Source of the DNA: Formosa agariphila KMM 3901
GTDB taxonomy: Bacteria; Bacteroidota; Bacteroidia; Flavobacteriales; Flavobacteriaceae
Direction: 5' to 3'
NCBI RefSeq assembly: GCF_000723205.1
Contig: NZ_HG315671.1
Location: 2,391,351 to 2,455,350, forward strand
DNA length: 64,000 bases
In this document: piece after piece, positions 20,304 through 29,148 of the stretch
Position numbering within the stretch: the first letter of the stretch is position 1
Layout of the letters: each line of letters opens with the position of its first letter
The notes under the pieces: model-generated
Told to the model about the DNA's origin: nothing
Seen by the model: only the letters and a program-made list of their open reading frames with translations
Databases searched by the model: none
Translations under genes and position numbers: made by a program

Positions 20304-23300
20304 ATGATTAATAGAATAAAATTATTTTGTCTCTGTTTTGGAATGCTAATTCTCTTTTCTTGTGGAGGACCAAATATACCAGAACCTGTATATGTAGAAT
20401 ATCAAAAACTACCAAAAAAAGTAGATTTCAATCAACACGTTAAACCTATTTTATCCGACAAATGTTATTTATGTCATGGACCAGACGCTGGTAACATTAA
20501 AGGTGGCTTACAGTTAAACACTGCAGAATTAGCTTATAGCGAACTTTCCGAGAATCCAGGAAAATTTGCTATCACACCAAAGAAACTTGAAGAAAGTGAA
20601 TTCTTTCATCGTATTATGAGTGATGACCCTAATATGGTTATGCCTGTACCTAGTTCGCATTTATCACTTAGTGATTACGAAAAAGCGATTCTTATTAAAT
20701 GGATTGAAGATGGTGCGGAATATAAAGACCATTGGGCTTTTATTAAACCTGAACATTATGATGTCCCAAATGTTAAAAACAAAGACCAGGTAGCAAATCC
20801 TATAGATAATTTCGTTTTAGAAGAATTAGAATTACAAGATTTAAAGTTATCTAATAAAGCAGATAAAGAAATATTATTACGACGAGCATCATTAGATTTA
20901 ACAGGCTTACCTCCTACTGTATCTGAATTAGATAGTTTTCTAAAAGATGAATCTCCAAATGCATTTGAAAAACAGTTAGATAGATTATTAGCTTCTCCTG
21001 CATACGGAGAGCAACGTACTTTAGACTGGATGGATTTATCTCGATATGCAGATACACATGGGTATAGCGTAGACTGGTACAGAGATGTTTCGCCTTGGAG
21101 AGATTGGGTAATTAAATCGTTTAATGAAAACATGCCATACGATGAATTCATGCTTTGGCAACTTGCCGGAGATATGTTACCTGACGCTACTAGAGAACAA
21201 CGTTTAGCAACTACTTTTAATAGGTTGCATCCACAAAATCTTGAAGGAGGTATAATTGATGAAGAATATAGATCCGAATACGTATCAGACAGAACGGCTA
21301 CCGTATCTCAAGCATTTTTAGGATTAACTGTAGCTTGTGCTAAATGTCATGATCACAAATACGATCCAATATCTCAGAAAGATCATTTTGAAATGTATAG
21401 CTTTTTTAACAACATAAATGAAACAGGGCTTATTCCTTGGGATTTAGCAACACCTGTTCCAAATATGATGCTCCCTACAAAAGAACAAGAACAAGTACTT
21501 GCTTATCTAGAAACCTTAGTAGATGAAAAAGAAAAAACCGTAAACAATATGGTTAATCTAGAATCTAATAACGTTGATAAATGGATTGCATCAGAAGGTT
21601 ACAAAAATATTAATAGTACACCGTCTGGTCTTGTAGCAGATTTTGATTTCAATCAAAAGAATTTAAAAAACAAAGTTCCTCAAAAATCAAATCAAAACAT
21701 TCAAATGCGTCAACAATTTGGCGATAATCAAAAGCAGGTATTTAAAGAAGGAGCTTCTGGATATGGTCTTTATATGGATGGAGATACGTGGATGGATTTA
21801 GACAAGATTGGTATTTACAAAAGAAACGAACCTTTTAGCATTGGTATAAAAGTTTTTATTCCTAAAGATTTAGAAAATGGGGTAATATTCCACAAAATGC
21901 AAGGTCCCGAATTACATAGTTATCGTGGATATCATTTAAATATAAAAAACAATAAAATTGAAGCGTTACTTGCTCACGTTTACCCAGATAATGCTATTGT
22001 AACTCAGTCTATAATTGATGTTCCAAAAGATAAATGGATTCAATTAACGATGTCTTATGATGGTTCTAGTAAAGCTAAGGGTATTAAAATATATTTAGAC
22101 GGTAAAAAATTAGAAACCAATATTGAGGTTGACAACCTCTATAAAGACATCATTTTTCAAAATCAGTCTATCGGTATTTACAAAGGAAAAACGGAACCTG
22201 GTTTAAGAATTGGTGCCATATGGAGAGGTAAAGGTTTACTTGGAGGAGTAGTAGACGACCTAAAGGTCTTTAATCGTGAATTAAGCGAAATTGAAGTTAT
22301 GCAAATAGCTAATGTAGACCTGCTTAAAAACATACAATCCAAATCTAAAGATAATCTTTCAGAAAAAGAAAAAACGTTACTTACTCAGTATTATTTAACT
22401 AACAAATCTGATTCTTATAAAGAACATCTAGCAGATTTGAAAGCAACAAGAGGAACCTATGTTGATAGTATTGAGCCTGTAAAAGAAATCATGGTAATGA
22501 AAGAAATGGAAACCCCTAGACAAGCTTATCTTCTAGATAGAGGGCAGTACGATTCGCCTACAGATTCGGTTTTTCCAGATGTTCCAGAACGTATTTTTCC
22601 ATTTCCTGACAGTCTACCAAGAAACAGAATTGGTTTTTCTAAGTGGTTAACTCATGAAGACAACCCATTAACATCTCGTGTTACTATAAATAGATATTGG
22701 CAAAATATTTTTGGAAGAGGCATCGTTAACACTTCTGAAGATTTTGGAAATCAGGGTGAGCTACCTAGTCATCCTAAACTATTAGATTGGTTAGCTATAG
22801 AATTTATGGAGTCAGGATGGGATGTTAAAGCACTTCATAAACTAATTATGATGTCTAACACCTATCAACAAAGTAGTATTGCTAGTGAAAAACTGTTGAG
22901 CGAAGATAAAGAAAACAAATTCTTAGCTAGAGGCCCTGCAAAACGCCTTTCTGGTGAAATGCTTAGAGATAATGCACTTTTTGCGTCTGGTTTATTAAAC
23001 GATAAAATAGGAGGAGAAAGCGTAAGCCCGTATCAACCCCCAGGATTATGGTTAGTAAATGGAGATGTATACAAACCTAGTTCTGGTGAAGATTTATATA
23101 GAAGAAGTATGTATACCATATGGAAACGCACTGTGCCACACCCTACTCTAGCAACTTTTGATGCGCCAACTAGAGATTTATGTACAACTAGAAGACAAGA
23201 AACTAATACCCCTCTACAAGCATTGGTGCTACTTAACGACCCAACTTTTGTTGAAGCCTCTAGAGTTTTAGGTATACGAATGTCTGAATATGACAATTTA

Positions 23301-23549
23301 ACTGACGGTATTTCTAATACATTCCGAAAACTTACCGGACGAACAATTAAACCTGAAGAATTAAAAATTCTATTAACAGTACAAAAAACTGAATTAGAAA
23401 AATTTAAAGAATATCCAGGAAAAGCCGAGGGTTGGATAAGCTTGGGTGAAAACATAATGCCTCTTGAACTCGACAAAGCATTAATCGCTGCTAATTCGGT
23501 TGTAGCATCTACCATTATAAATTCAGATGCCTTTATAACAAAACGATAA
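20304..23549 (+). CDS. PSCyt1-DUF1549-LamG-like-DUF1553 cytochrome lipoprotein
   Basis: A 1081-residue exported lipoprotein (LFSC, Cys 20) of the planctomycete-type cytochrome family. The order is: PSCyt1 cytochrome c domain with haem motif CYLCH (54-58) at about 40-140; DUF1549 at about 165-375 with EEYRSEYVSDR and a second CxxCH, CAKCH (345-349), in the family motif CHDHKYDP; a lectin-like LamG segment at about 450-650 (YGLYMDGDTWMDLD; IKIYLDGKK); and DUF1553 at about 770-1050 (NPLTSRVTINRYWQNIFGRG; RRQETNTPLQALVLLNDPTF). The start at 20304 was chosen for the signal peptide and the promoter position. Its biochemical role is not established; haem and sugar-binding domains together suggest redox chemistry on or near glycans. 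First gene of the operon. Confidence 0.92.
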   Translation: MINRIKLFCLCFGMLILFSCGGPNIPEPVYVEYQKLPKKVDFNQHVKPILSDKCYLCHGPDAGNIKGGLQLNTAELAYSELSENPGKFAITPKKLEESEFFHRIMSDDPNMVMPVPSSHLSLSDYEKAILIKWIEDGAEYKDHWAFIKPEHYDVPNVKNKDQVANPIDNFVLEELELQDLKLSNKADKEILLRRASLDLTGLPPTVSELDSFLKDESPNAFEKQLDRLLASPAYGEQRTLDWMDLSRYADTHGYSVDWYRDVSPWRDWVIKSFNENMPYDEFMLWQLAGDMLPDATREQRLATTFNRLHPQNLEGGIIDEEYRSEYVSDRTATVSQAFLGLTVACAKCHDHKYDPISQKDHFEMYSFFNNINETGLIPWDLATPVPNMMLPTKEQEQVLAYLETLVDEKEKTVNNMVNLESNNVDKWIASEGYKNINSTPSGLVADFDFNQKNLKNKVPQKSNQNIQMRQQFGDNQKQVFKEGASGYGLYMDGDTWMDLDKIGIYKRNEPFSIGIKVFIPKDLENGVIFHKMQGPELHSYRGYHLNIKNNKIEALLAHVYPDNAIVTQSIIDVPKDKWIQLTMSYDGSSKAKGIKIYLDGKKLETNIEVDNLYKDIIFQNQSIGIYKGKTEPGLRIGAIWRGKGLLGGVVDDLKVFNRELSEIEVMQIANVDLLKNIQSKSKDNLSEKEKTLLTQYYLTNKSDSYKEHLADLKATRGTYVDSIEPVKEIMVMKEMETPRQAYLLDRGQYDSPTDSVFPDVPERIFPFPDSLPRNRIGFSKWLTHEDNPLTSRVTINRYWQNIFGRGIVNTSEDFGNQGELPSHPKLLDWLAIEFMESGWDVKALHKLIMMSNTYQQSSIASEKLLSEDKENKFLARGPAKRLSGEMLRDNALFASGLLNDKIGGESVSPYQPPGLWLVNGDVYKPSSGEDLYRRSMYTIWKRTVPHPTLATFDAPTRDLCTTRRQETNTPLQALVLLNDPTFVEASRVLGIRMSEYDNLTDGISNTFRKLTGRTIKPEELKILLTVQKTELEKFKEYPGKAEGWISLGENIMPLELDKALIAANSVVASTIINSDAFITKR

Positions 23550-23568
23550 TTATTAAAAAAACTAAGCC

Positions 23569-25080
23569 ATGTGTAACCATCATGATATATTAAAATCAAA
23601 CAACAAAGACTTTCAAGATCTAGAGAAACAGATTGACAGAAGACATTTTTTAAAAACTACAACATTAGGTTTAGGAGCATTAGCTTTAGGAAGTTTGCTT
23701 AATACTGAAAAAGCCTGGAGTTCAATAGCTAACGCTAACAACACTGAGGCTATTTTAGAAAACTATAATAAAAACAGATTAGGGCTTCCTCACCATTTGC
23801 CAAAAGCCAAACGCATTATATACTTGTTTCAAAGTGGTGGACCATCTCAAATGGATTTGTTTGACTATAAACCTAAATTAGTAGACATGTTTGGTAAGGA
23901 CTTACCCAAATCAGTTATTGGAGGGCAACGCCTTACAGGGATGAGCGGAAGCCAATCTACTCTCCCTATAGCTCCTTCAATTTTTAATTTTAAACAATAT
24001 GGAGAGTCTAGAGCTTGGGTAAGTGAACTTATGCCACATACCGCAGAAATTGTTGATGAGTTATGCTTTATAAAATCGATGCAAACAGACCAAATTAATC
24101 ATACACCTGCCATAACATTTTTTCAGACAGGACATCAACTTCCTGGAAGACCCTCGATAGGATCTTGGTTAAGCTATGGTTTAGGGTCCGATAATGAAAA
24201 TTTACCAACATTTATAACACTTGTATCTAAAAACGGTAAAGGACAACCTTTAAAATCAAGTTTATGGGGAAATGGGTTTTTACCAACAGAACACCAAGGA
24301 GTACAATTTAGAGCAGGAAAAGACCCAGTATTATACTTAAACAACCCAGATAATTATGATGGTCATGACCGTGAAAAAATGCTAAGTTATTTAGGAAAAC
24401 TAAACAACATCCAGCATGATGCCTATGGAGACCCTGAAATTCAGGCACGAATGGCACAATACGAAATGGCATTTAAAATGCAAACTTCAGTTCCTGAGGT
24501 TACAGATATTTCAGACGAGCCAGATCATATCTTTGAAATGTATGGAAAAGATAGTAGAGATCCAGGTACATACGCAGCAAACTGTTTAATGGCTAGAAAA
24601 CTTCTTGAAAAAGGCGTTAAGTTCGTTCAACTATATCATCAAGGTTGGGACCAACACATTGCCTGCCCTAGCGGTCTAAAAAATCAATGTAAAAAAACGG
24701 ATCAAGGTACAGCAGCGTTGATTAAAGATTTAAAACAACGCGGTATGCTAGACGACACGCTTGTTGTCTGGGGTGGTGAATTTGGTAGAACTGTTTATTC
24801 TCAAGGGCAATTAACCGAAAAAAATTATGGAAGAGACCATCATCCAAAAGCATTTACCATGTGGATGGCAGGTGCTGGTGTTAAGCCTGGCTTTGAATAT
24901 GGAGAAACAGACGACTTTAGTTATAACGTCGTAAAAGACCCATTACATGTTCACGATTTTCATGCCACGCTACTCCATCTTTTTGGGGTCGACCACGAAC
25001 AACTCACATTTAAGCATCAAGGACGACGATACCGATTAACCGATGTACATGGTCATGTAGCAAAAGACATCTTAACATAA
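23569..25080 (+). CDS. DUF1501 protein with Tat-type signal
   Basis: A 503-residue protein of the DUF1501 family, which belongs to the alkaline-phosphatase/sulfatase-like fold but has no established reaction. A twin-arginine type signal is visible (DRRHFLKTTTLGLGALALG). Family motifs include FQSGGPSQMDLFDYKP, RPSIGSWLSYGLG, QLYHQGWDQH and VWGGEFGRT followed by GRDHHPKAFTMW. DUF1501 genes almost always follow a DUF1549/DUF1553 gene, as here (19 bases downstream), so the two proteins probably work together in the periplasm. Tat export suggests that it folds, perhaps with a metal, before secretion. Confidence 0.93.
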   Translation: MCNHHDILKSNNKDFQDLEKQIDRRHFLKTTTLGLGALALGSLLNTEKAWSSIANANNTEAILENYNKNRLGLPHHLPKAKRIIYLFQSGGPSQMDLFDYKPKLVDMFGKDLPKSVIGGQRLTGMSGSQSTLPIAPSIFNFKQYGESRAWVSELMPHTAEIVDELCFIKSMQTDQINHTPAITFFQTGHQLPGRPSIGSWLSYGLGSDNENLPTFITLVSKNGKGQPLKSSLWGNGFLPTEHQGVQFRAGKDPVLYLNNPDNYDGHDREKMLSYLGKLNNIQHDAYGDPEIQARMAQYEMAFKMQTSVPEVTDISDEPDHIFEMYGKDSRDPGTYAANCLMARKLLEKGVKFVQLYHQGWDQHIACPSGLKNQCKKTDQGTAALIKDLKQRGMLDDTLVVWGGEFGRTVYSQGQLTEKNYGRDHHPKAFTMWMAGAGVKPGFEYGETDDFSYNVVKDPLHVHDFHATLLHLFGVDHEQLTFKHQGRRYRLTDVHGHVAKDILT

Positions 25081-25087
25081 ATACACT

Positions 25088-26194
25088 ATGACCACAAGAA
25101 GAAACTTTATAAAAAAAACCAGCTTTGCAACTGCTGCTATTGCAGCAACACCGTCTTTTGGATTTCATATCTTGAAAAAACCACAACCACAGGAAACAAT
25201 CTTAGGTCATGGCGATTACCAATATAAGTTAATTAACGATTGGGCTCAAGTAAGCTCTGTAAGAAACCCTATTCTAAATTGTCATGAAATGATAATGGAT
25301 AGAAAAGGACGTTTAATTATGATGGGAGATAACCCCAAAAACAATATTTTAATTTTTGATAAATCTGGAAAACTATTAGACTATTGGGGAACGGCTTATC
25401 CTGGAGGCCATGGTCTATCATTATCACAAGAAGGAGAAGAAGATTTTTTATTTCTAACAGATTCTGGTTGGTTTTTAAATAAATACGGAAAATGGACAAA
25501 ACACAATGGCCGTATAACCAAAACAACCACAGATGGTCGTGTAATTTTCGATATTGGTCATCCACAAACTATTGGCATATACAAACCTGGAGACTCCTTC
25601 TGCCCTACAGAAACGGCTGTTGGTCCTAACGGTGATATTTATGTAGCAGATGGGTATGGCATGGATTATATTATTCAATACAACCATAACGGGGAATATA
25701 TTAGACATTGGGGTGGAGCAGATAATCCAGACGAAAACTATAAACTATCTAATGCTCATGGTGTGGCCATAGATTATAGAGATAAAAACAACCCAATGGT
25801 AGTCTGTACATCTAGAAATGAACAATCTTTTAAATGGTTTACTTTAAATGGCAAATATGTAAAAACATTACACTTACCTAATATGCAAGTATGTCGTCCC
25901 GTTTTTAACGACAATAATTTATATGCCGGTGTTTGCTGGTCTCAACCTAAAGTTGGAAAAACGAATTGGAAAGACCATACTGGTTTCGTAACGATAATTG
26001 ATGGAGACAAAGTTGTTTCTAACCCTGGAGGTACAGCACCTGAATATAAAGGAGGAATACTTCAAAAGTCATATCAACTTCAAGACAAACCCATTTTACA
26101 CGGACATGATGTGTGTGTAGATGAAGATAAAAACTTATACATCTGCCAATGGAATGCAAACAAAACTGCGCCATTAAAATTAGAACGCGTATAA
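25088..26194 (+). CDS. Tat-exported beta-propeller (NHL-type) protein
   Basis: A 368-residue protein that starts 7 bases after the DUF1501 gene. It has a Tat-like signal (TTRRNFIKKTSFATAAIAAT) followed by a six-bladed beta-propeller of NHL/peptidylglycine-lyase type: repeats include GRLIMMGDNPKNNILIFDKS, GPNGDIYVADGYGMDYIIQY and DEDKNLYICQWNANK. Several His residues (GHGLSL, LSNAHGVAID, LHGHDV) resemble the metal-binding positions of propeller lyases, but I cannot show catalysis. Within this operon it may bind or process the same extracytoplasmic substrate as the cytochrome proteins. Confidence 0.82.
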   Translation: MTTRRNFIKKTSFATAAIAATPSFGFHILKKPQPQETILGHGDYQYKLINDWAQVSSVRNPILNCHEMIMDRKGRLIMMGDNPKNNILIFDKSGKLLDYWGTAYPGGHGLSLSQEGEEDFLFLTDSGWFLNKYGKWTKHNGRITKTTTDGRVIFDIGHPQTIGIYKPGDSFCPTETAVGPNGDIYVADGYGMDYIIQYNHNGEYIRHWGGADNPDENYKLSNAHGVAIDYRDKNNPMVVCTSRNEQSFKWFTLNGKYVKTLHLPNMQVCRPVFNDNNLYAGVCWSQPKVGKTNWKDHTGFVTIIDGDKVVSNPGGTAPEYKGGILQKSYQLQDKPILHGHDVCVDEDKNLYICQWNANKTAPLKLERV

Positions 26195-26229
26195 TTTTAA
26201 TTGATTAAAAAAGAATAGACACACTTTAC

Positions 26230-27624
26230 ATGGATAATACATCAGACTTAGTACTTTTTTTTGGAAGATTTCACCCTATTATGGTTCACTTACCAATAGG
26301 CTTTTTAGTATTTGCATTTCTTTTAGAAATTTTTAGTCGGTTTAAGAAAGATAACACCTTAACAAACGCCATACCTCTAGCTTTGTTTGCTGGAGCTGCC
26401 AGTGCTTTAATAGCATGTATTTTAGGCTATATGCTTTCACTAAGTGGGGATTATGAAGAAGACATGGTCGACAGTCATTTTTGGTTCGGAATAGCCACAA
26501 CAATTATTACCTTTTTGGCATGGCTAATTCGTATCGAGAAAATAAAAATTCCAAAAACAAATCAGGTTAAAACCAATATTTCAACCCTAACACTTCTTGT
26601 TATTCTAGTTAGTGTTACAGGCCATTATGGAGGAAATCTTACTCATGGAAGTGATTATTTAACGAAATATTTACCTTTTGGAAAAACAGAAAAAGCTGCA
26701 TTAATTCCTGTTACAAATATTGAAGATGCTGTAGTTTATGATTATTTAGTAAACCCTATTCTCGAAAATAAATGTCTTAGTTGCCATAATGCAAGTAAGA
26801 TGAAAGGAGGTTTATCGCTTCAGGATTCATTAGCAATTATGGAAGGTGGGAAAAATGGAAATATCCTAATTGCAGGAAATGCATTAAAATCTGAAATGAT
26901 TAAGCGAGTTCTTTTAAATCCTAGTCATGATGACTTTATGCCTCCAGAAGGAAAAACACCTTTAACAGAAGAAGAAACTGCTATTTTAACGTATTGGATT
27001 GATAATACTAACGCTGGCTTCCAGACAAAAGTAGGCGATATTAAAACACCCGAAAATATAATAAAAATTGCATCTAACTTTTTGAACTTAGGAGATGGAG
27101 GCAATAATACTAAAACAGCCTTACCAACCGTAAATAAAGTTGACCAATCAGATATTAAGCTTTTAATTGCTGAAGGATTCAGACTTACAGAACTGGTTTT
27201 CGATTCTAATATTTACGAAGTGGTTTTACCATCTAAAACGGTTACAGAAAGTAATCCCGAAGCCATTTCAGAAAAACTCGAAAAATTATTAAAAATTAAA
27301 GATAATGTCCTTTGGTTGTACTTAGAAGATAATCAGGTTACAGATGACCAAATAAATACAATCAATCAATTTAAAAATCTACAAAAATTAAAGCTTGATA
27401 AAAATCCTATTTCCGATACAGGAATTTCTAAAATTGTAAGTCATAAAAATATAAGAAGTTTAAATCTATACAGTACGAACATTACTAAAAACAGTTTAGA
27501 AACCTTTTATAATATGCCAAATCTTCAAAATGTATATATATGGGAAACCGAGATAACAAAAGAAGATGTATTACCTTATACTAAAGAAACGGACAAAACT
27601 TTAAATATTGTTTTTGGTTCATAG
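26230..27624 (+). CDS. DUF2231 membrane protein with cytochrome c and leucine-rich repeats
   Basis: A 464-residue fusion. Residues 1-150 hold four membrane helices of a DUF2231-type domain, beginning FGRFHPIMVHLPIGFLVFAF, whose His residues could ligate haem b. Residues about 165-260 form a PSCyt1-type cytochrome c with CLSCH (182-186) and the motif MPPEGKTPL. Residues about 320-450 are leucine-rich repeats (LWLYLEDNQVTDDQI; LQKLKLDKNPISDTGISKI). Such a protein could anchor the operon's electron flow in the membrane. It ends just before, or overlaps, the peroxidase gene. Confidence 0.87.
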   Translation: MDNTSDLVLFFGRFHPIMVHLPIGFLVFAFLLEIFSRFKKDNTLTNAIPLALFAGAASALIACILGYMLSLSGDYEEDMVDSHFWFGIATTIITFLAWLIRIEKIKIPKTNQVKTNISTLTLLVILVSVTGHYGGNLTHGSDYLTKYLPFGKTEKAALIPVTNIEDAVVYDYLVNPILENKCLSCHNASKMKGGLSLQDSLAIMEGGKNGNILIAGNALKSEMIKRVLLNPSHDDFMPPEGKTPLTEEETAILTYWIDNTNAGFQTKVGDIKTPENIIKIASNFLNLGDGGNNTKTALPTVNKVDQSDIKLLIAEGFRLTELVFDSNIYEVVLPSKTVTESNPEAISEKLEKLLKIKDNVLWLYLEDNQVTDDQINTINQFKNLQKLKLDKNPISDTGISKIVSHKNIRSLNLYSTNITKNSLETFYNMPNLQNVYIWETEITKEDVLPYTKETDKTLNIVFGS

Positions 27625-27628
27625 CAAA

Positions 27629-28687
27629 TTGAAACTTTTTAAATTAAATAAAATCTTTTTTATAAATATCGTTACACTATTGTATTTAAGCTGTAACGAT
27701 AGTAAAGAATCGACAATCGGATTATTTGACAATGCAGTATATATACCCTTACCGAAAACTATTTTATCTCCAAAAGATAATCCTACAACACCTGAAAAAG
27801 TGGCTTTGGGAAAGCTACTTTTTTATGACCCCATCTTATCTGGGAATAAAGATGTGGCTTGTGCTACCTGCCATCATCCCGATTTCGGATATGCAGAATT
27901 AAAAGACCTTTCTATTGGAGTAAATGGTAAAGGCTTAAGTATGAATAGGAAATTTAACAGCCCCAATAATATCCCTATAGTAAAACGAAATGCTCATACC
28001 ATACTAAATACCGCTTTTAATGGTATAAATGTTAATGGAGAATATTCTCCTGAAAAGGCCGCAATGTTTTGGGATTCTAGAGAAGAAAGCTTAGAAAAAC
28101 AAGCCTTGGCACCAATAAAAACATTAGAAGAAATGATGGGACACTCCTTTTCTGAAGACATCATTCTAGACACTATCGTAAATCGATTACGAAATATTCC
28201 CGAATATGTATTAAAGTTTCAAGACGTTTTTAAAACCAAACCAGCAATTTCAAGTATAAACTTAGGAAAAGCTATAGCTGCATTTGAACGAACATTAGTA
28301 ACCAACAATTCTAGGTTCGATCAATATATCGCAGGAGATTCATCTGCATTATCTTATTCAGAAAAAAAAGGATTCAACCTTTTTAAAAAGGCTAATTGCC
28401 ATAGTTGCCATAGCGGCCCAATGTTTTCAGATTTTAAAATGCATGTATTAACTGTACCTGAAAACGAAAAGCTAAATTTTCCAGATGACGGATTTGAAAA
28501 AACATATGCTTTTAGAACACCTACGCTAAGAAACTTAAGATATACAGCTCCATATATGCACAACGGTAAATTTGAAAATTTACTCGAGGTCCTAGAGTTT
28601 TATGAAGACATCGCTTCTGGAGTTTCTAAAAATTCAAATATTGAAAATGAAAAAATAGACTCACTAAATAAAAAAAATAGACATTAA
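27629..28687 (+). CDS. Di-haem cytochrome c peroxidase (MauG/CcpA-like), C-terminus frameshifted
   Basis: A di-haem c-type peroxidase family lipoprotein that in the classic members reduces hydrogen peroxide in the periplasm. It has a lipobox (LLYLSC) and two haem motifs, CATCH in ACATCHHPDFGYAE and CHSCH in KKANCHSCHSGPMFSD, plus AFRTPTLRNLRYTAPYMHNG near the end. Starts are TTG: 27629 gives a compact lipoprotein signal, whereas 27608 would overlap the previous gene by 17 bases. The open frame stops at 28687, but the family's C-terminal segment continues in another frame to 28808, so the ORF appears shifted in the A8 run at 28670-28677. Last gene of the cytochrome operon. Confidence 0.9.
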   Translation: MKLFKLNKIFFINIVTLLYLSCNDSKESTIGLFDNAVYIPLPKTILSPKDNPTTPEKVALGKLLFYDPILSGNKDVACATCHHPDFGYAELKDLSIGVNGKGLSMNRKFNSPNNIPIVKRNAHTILNTAFNGINVNGEYSPEKAAMFWDSREESLEKQALAPIKTLEEMMGHSFSEDIILDTIVNRLRNIPEYVLKFQDVFKTKPAISSINLGKAIAAFERTLVTNNSRFDQYIAGDSSALSYSEKKGFNLFKKANCHSCHSGPMFSDFKMHVLTVPENEKLNFPDDGFEKTYAFRTPTLRNLRYTAPYMHNGKFENLLEVLEFYEDIASGVSKNSNIENEKIDSLNKKNRH

Positions 28688-28808
28688 AGTTATAGATATG
28701 CAACCTATAATTTCATTTTTTAATAGTTTAAACGATGACACTTTCGACAAAGTTATCCCTGAGAATGTGCCTAGCAAACTTCCTGTAGGGGGTAATATTT
28801 TTAATTAA
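28688..28808 (+). other. Out-of-frame C-terminal segment of the cytochrome peroxidase
   Basis: In the -1 frame relative to the peroxidase ORF, the bases after the A8 run (28670-28677) read KIDIKVIDMQPIISFFNSL, then NDDTFDKVIPENVPSKLPVG and GNIFN with a stop at 28806-28808. The LNDDTFDK and PSKLPVGGN pieces match the usual end of MauG/CcpA-type peroxidases, so this is the missing C-terminus rather than a separate gene. Confidence 0.8.
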
Positions 28809-29148
28809 AACCACTATAGACTTAAGTCTATTGACAACTAAATTAAACAGCTCCTTTCTATATTTTATATTTATACTTGTGGTGCGAACGTGTATCATAA
28901 AATAAAACACTAATTATAAAACACTTTTAGTTGATGTTATTACATTTTATACAGATTTAAAATTTGAATAACTAAAGTGATACAATAAAAATTAAGTGCT
29001 TTATATCCTGTTTTAAAAATTTTAAACATCTACTATATTCATTAACTCATTTATTATAGCAATCTAAAGTCTGAAAATCAGAATTAATTATACTTATGGT
29101 TATTTTTGATGGAAGCACATATTACTTCTTAATTTAAAAATGATATTT
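28809..29148. other. Intergenic region with a 16-bp palindrome and a -7 box
   Basis: About 340 AT-rich bases without a credible gene. ATAGACTTAAGTCTAT at 28816-28831 is a perfect 16-base palindrome just after the extended peroxidase end. TATTTTTG at 29101-29108 matches TAnnTTTG and may be the -7 box of the next gene, 40 bases before its start. Confidence 0.45.

Noticed and set aside
23033-23599. A 188-codon minus-strand open frame
   Set aside because: It is antisense to the conserved DUF1553 end and shows no family motif.
28728-28910. Small minus-strand open frame after the peroxidase
   Set aside because: It overlaps the out-of-frame conserved C-terminus of the peroxidase and has no signal or motif.
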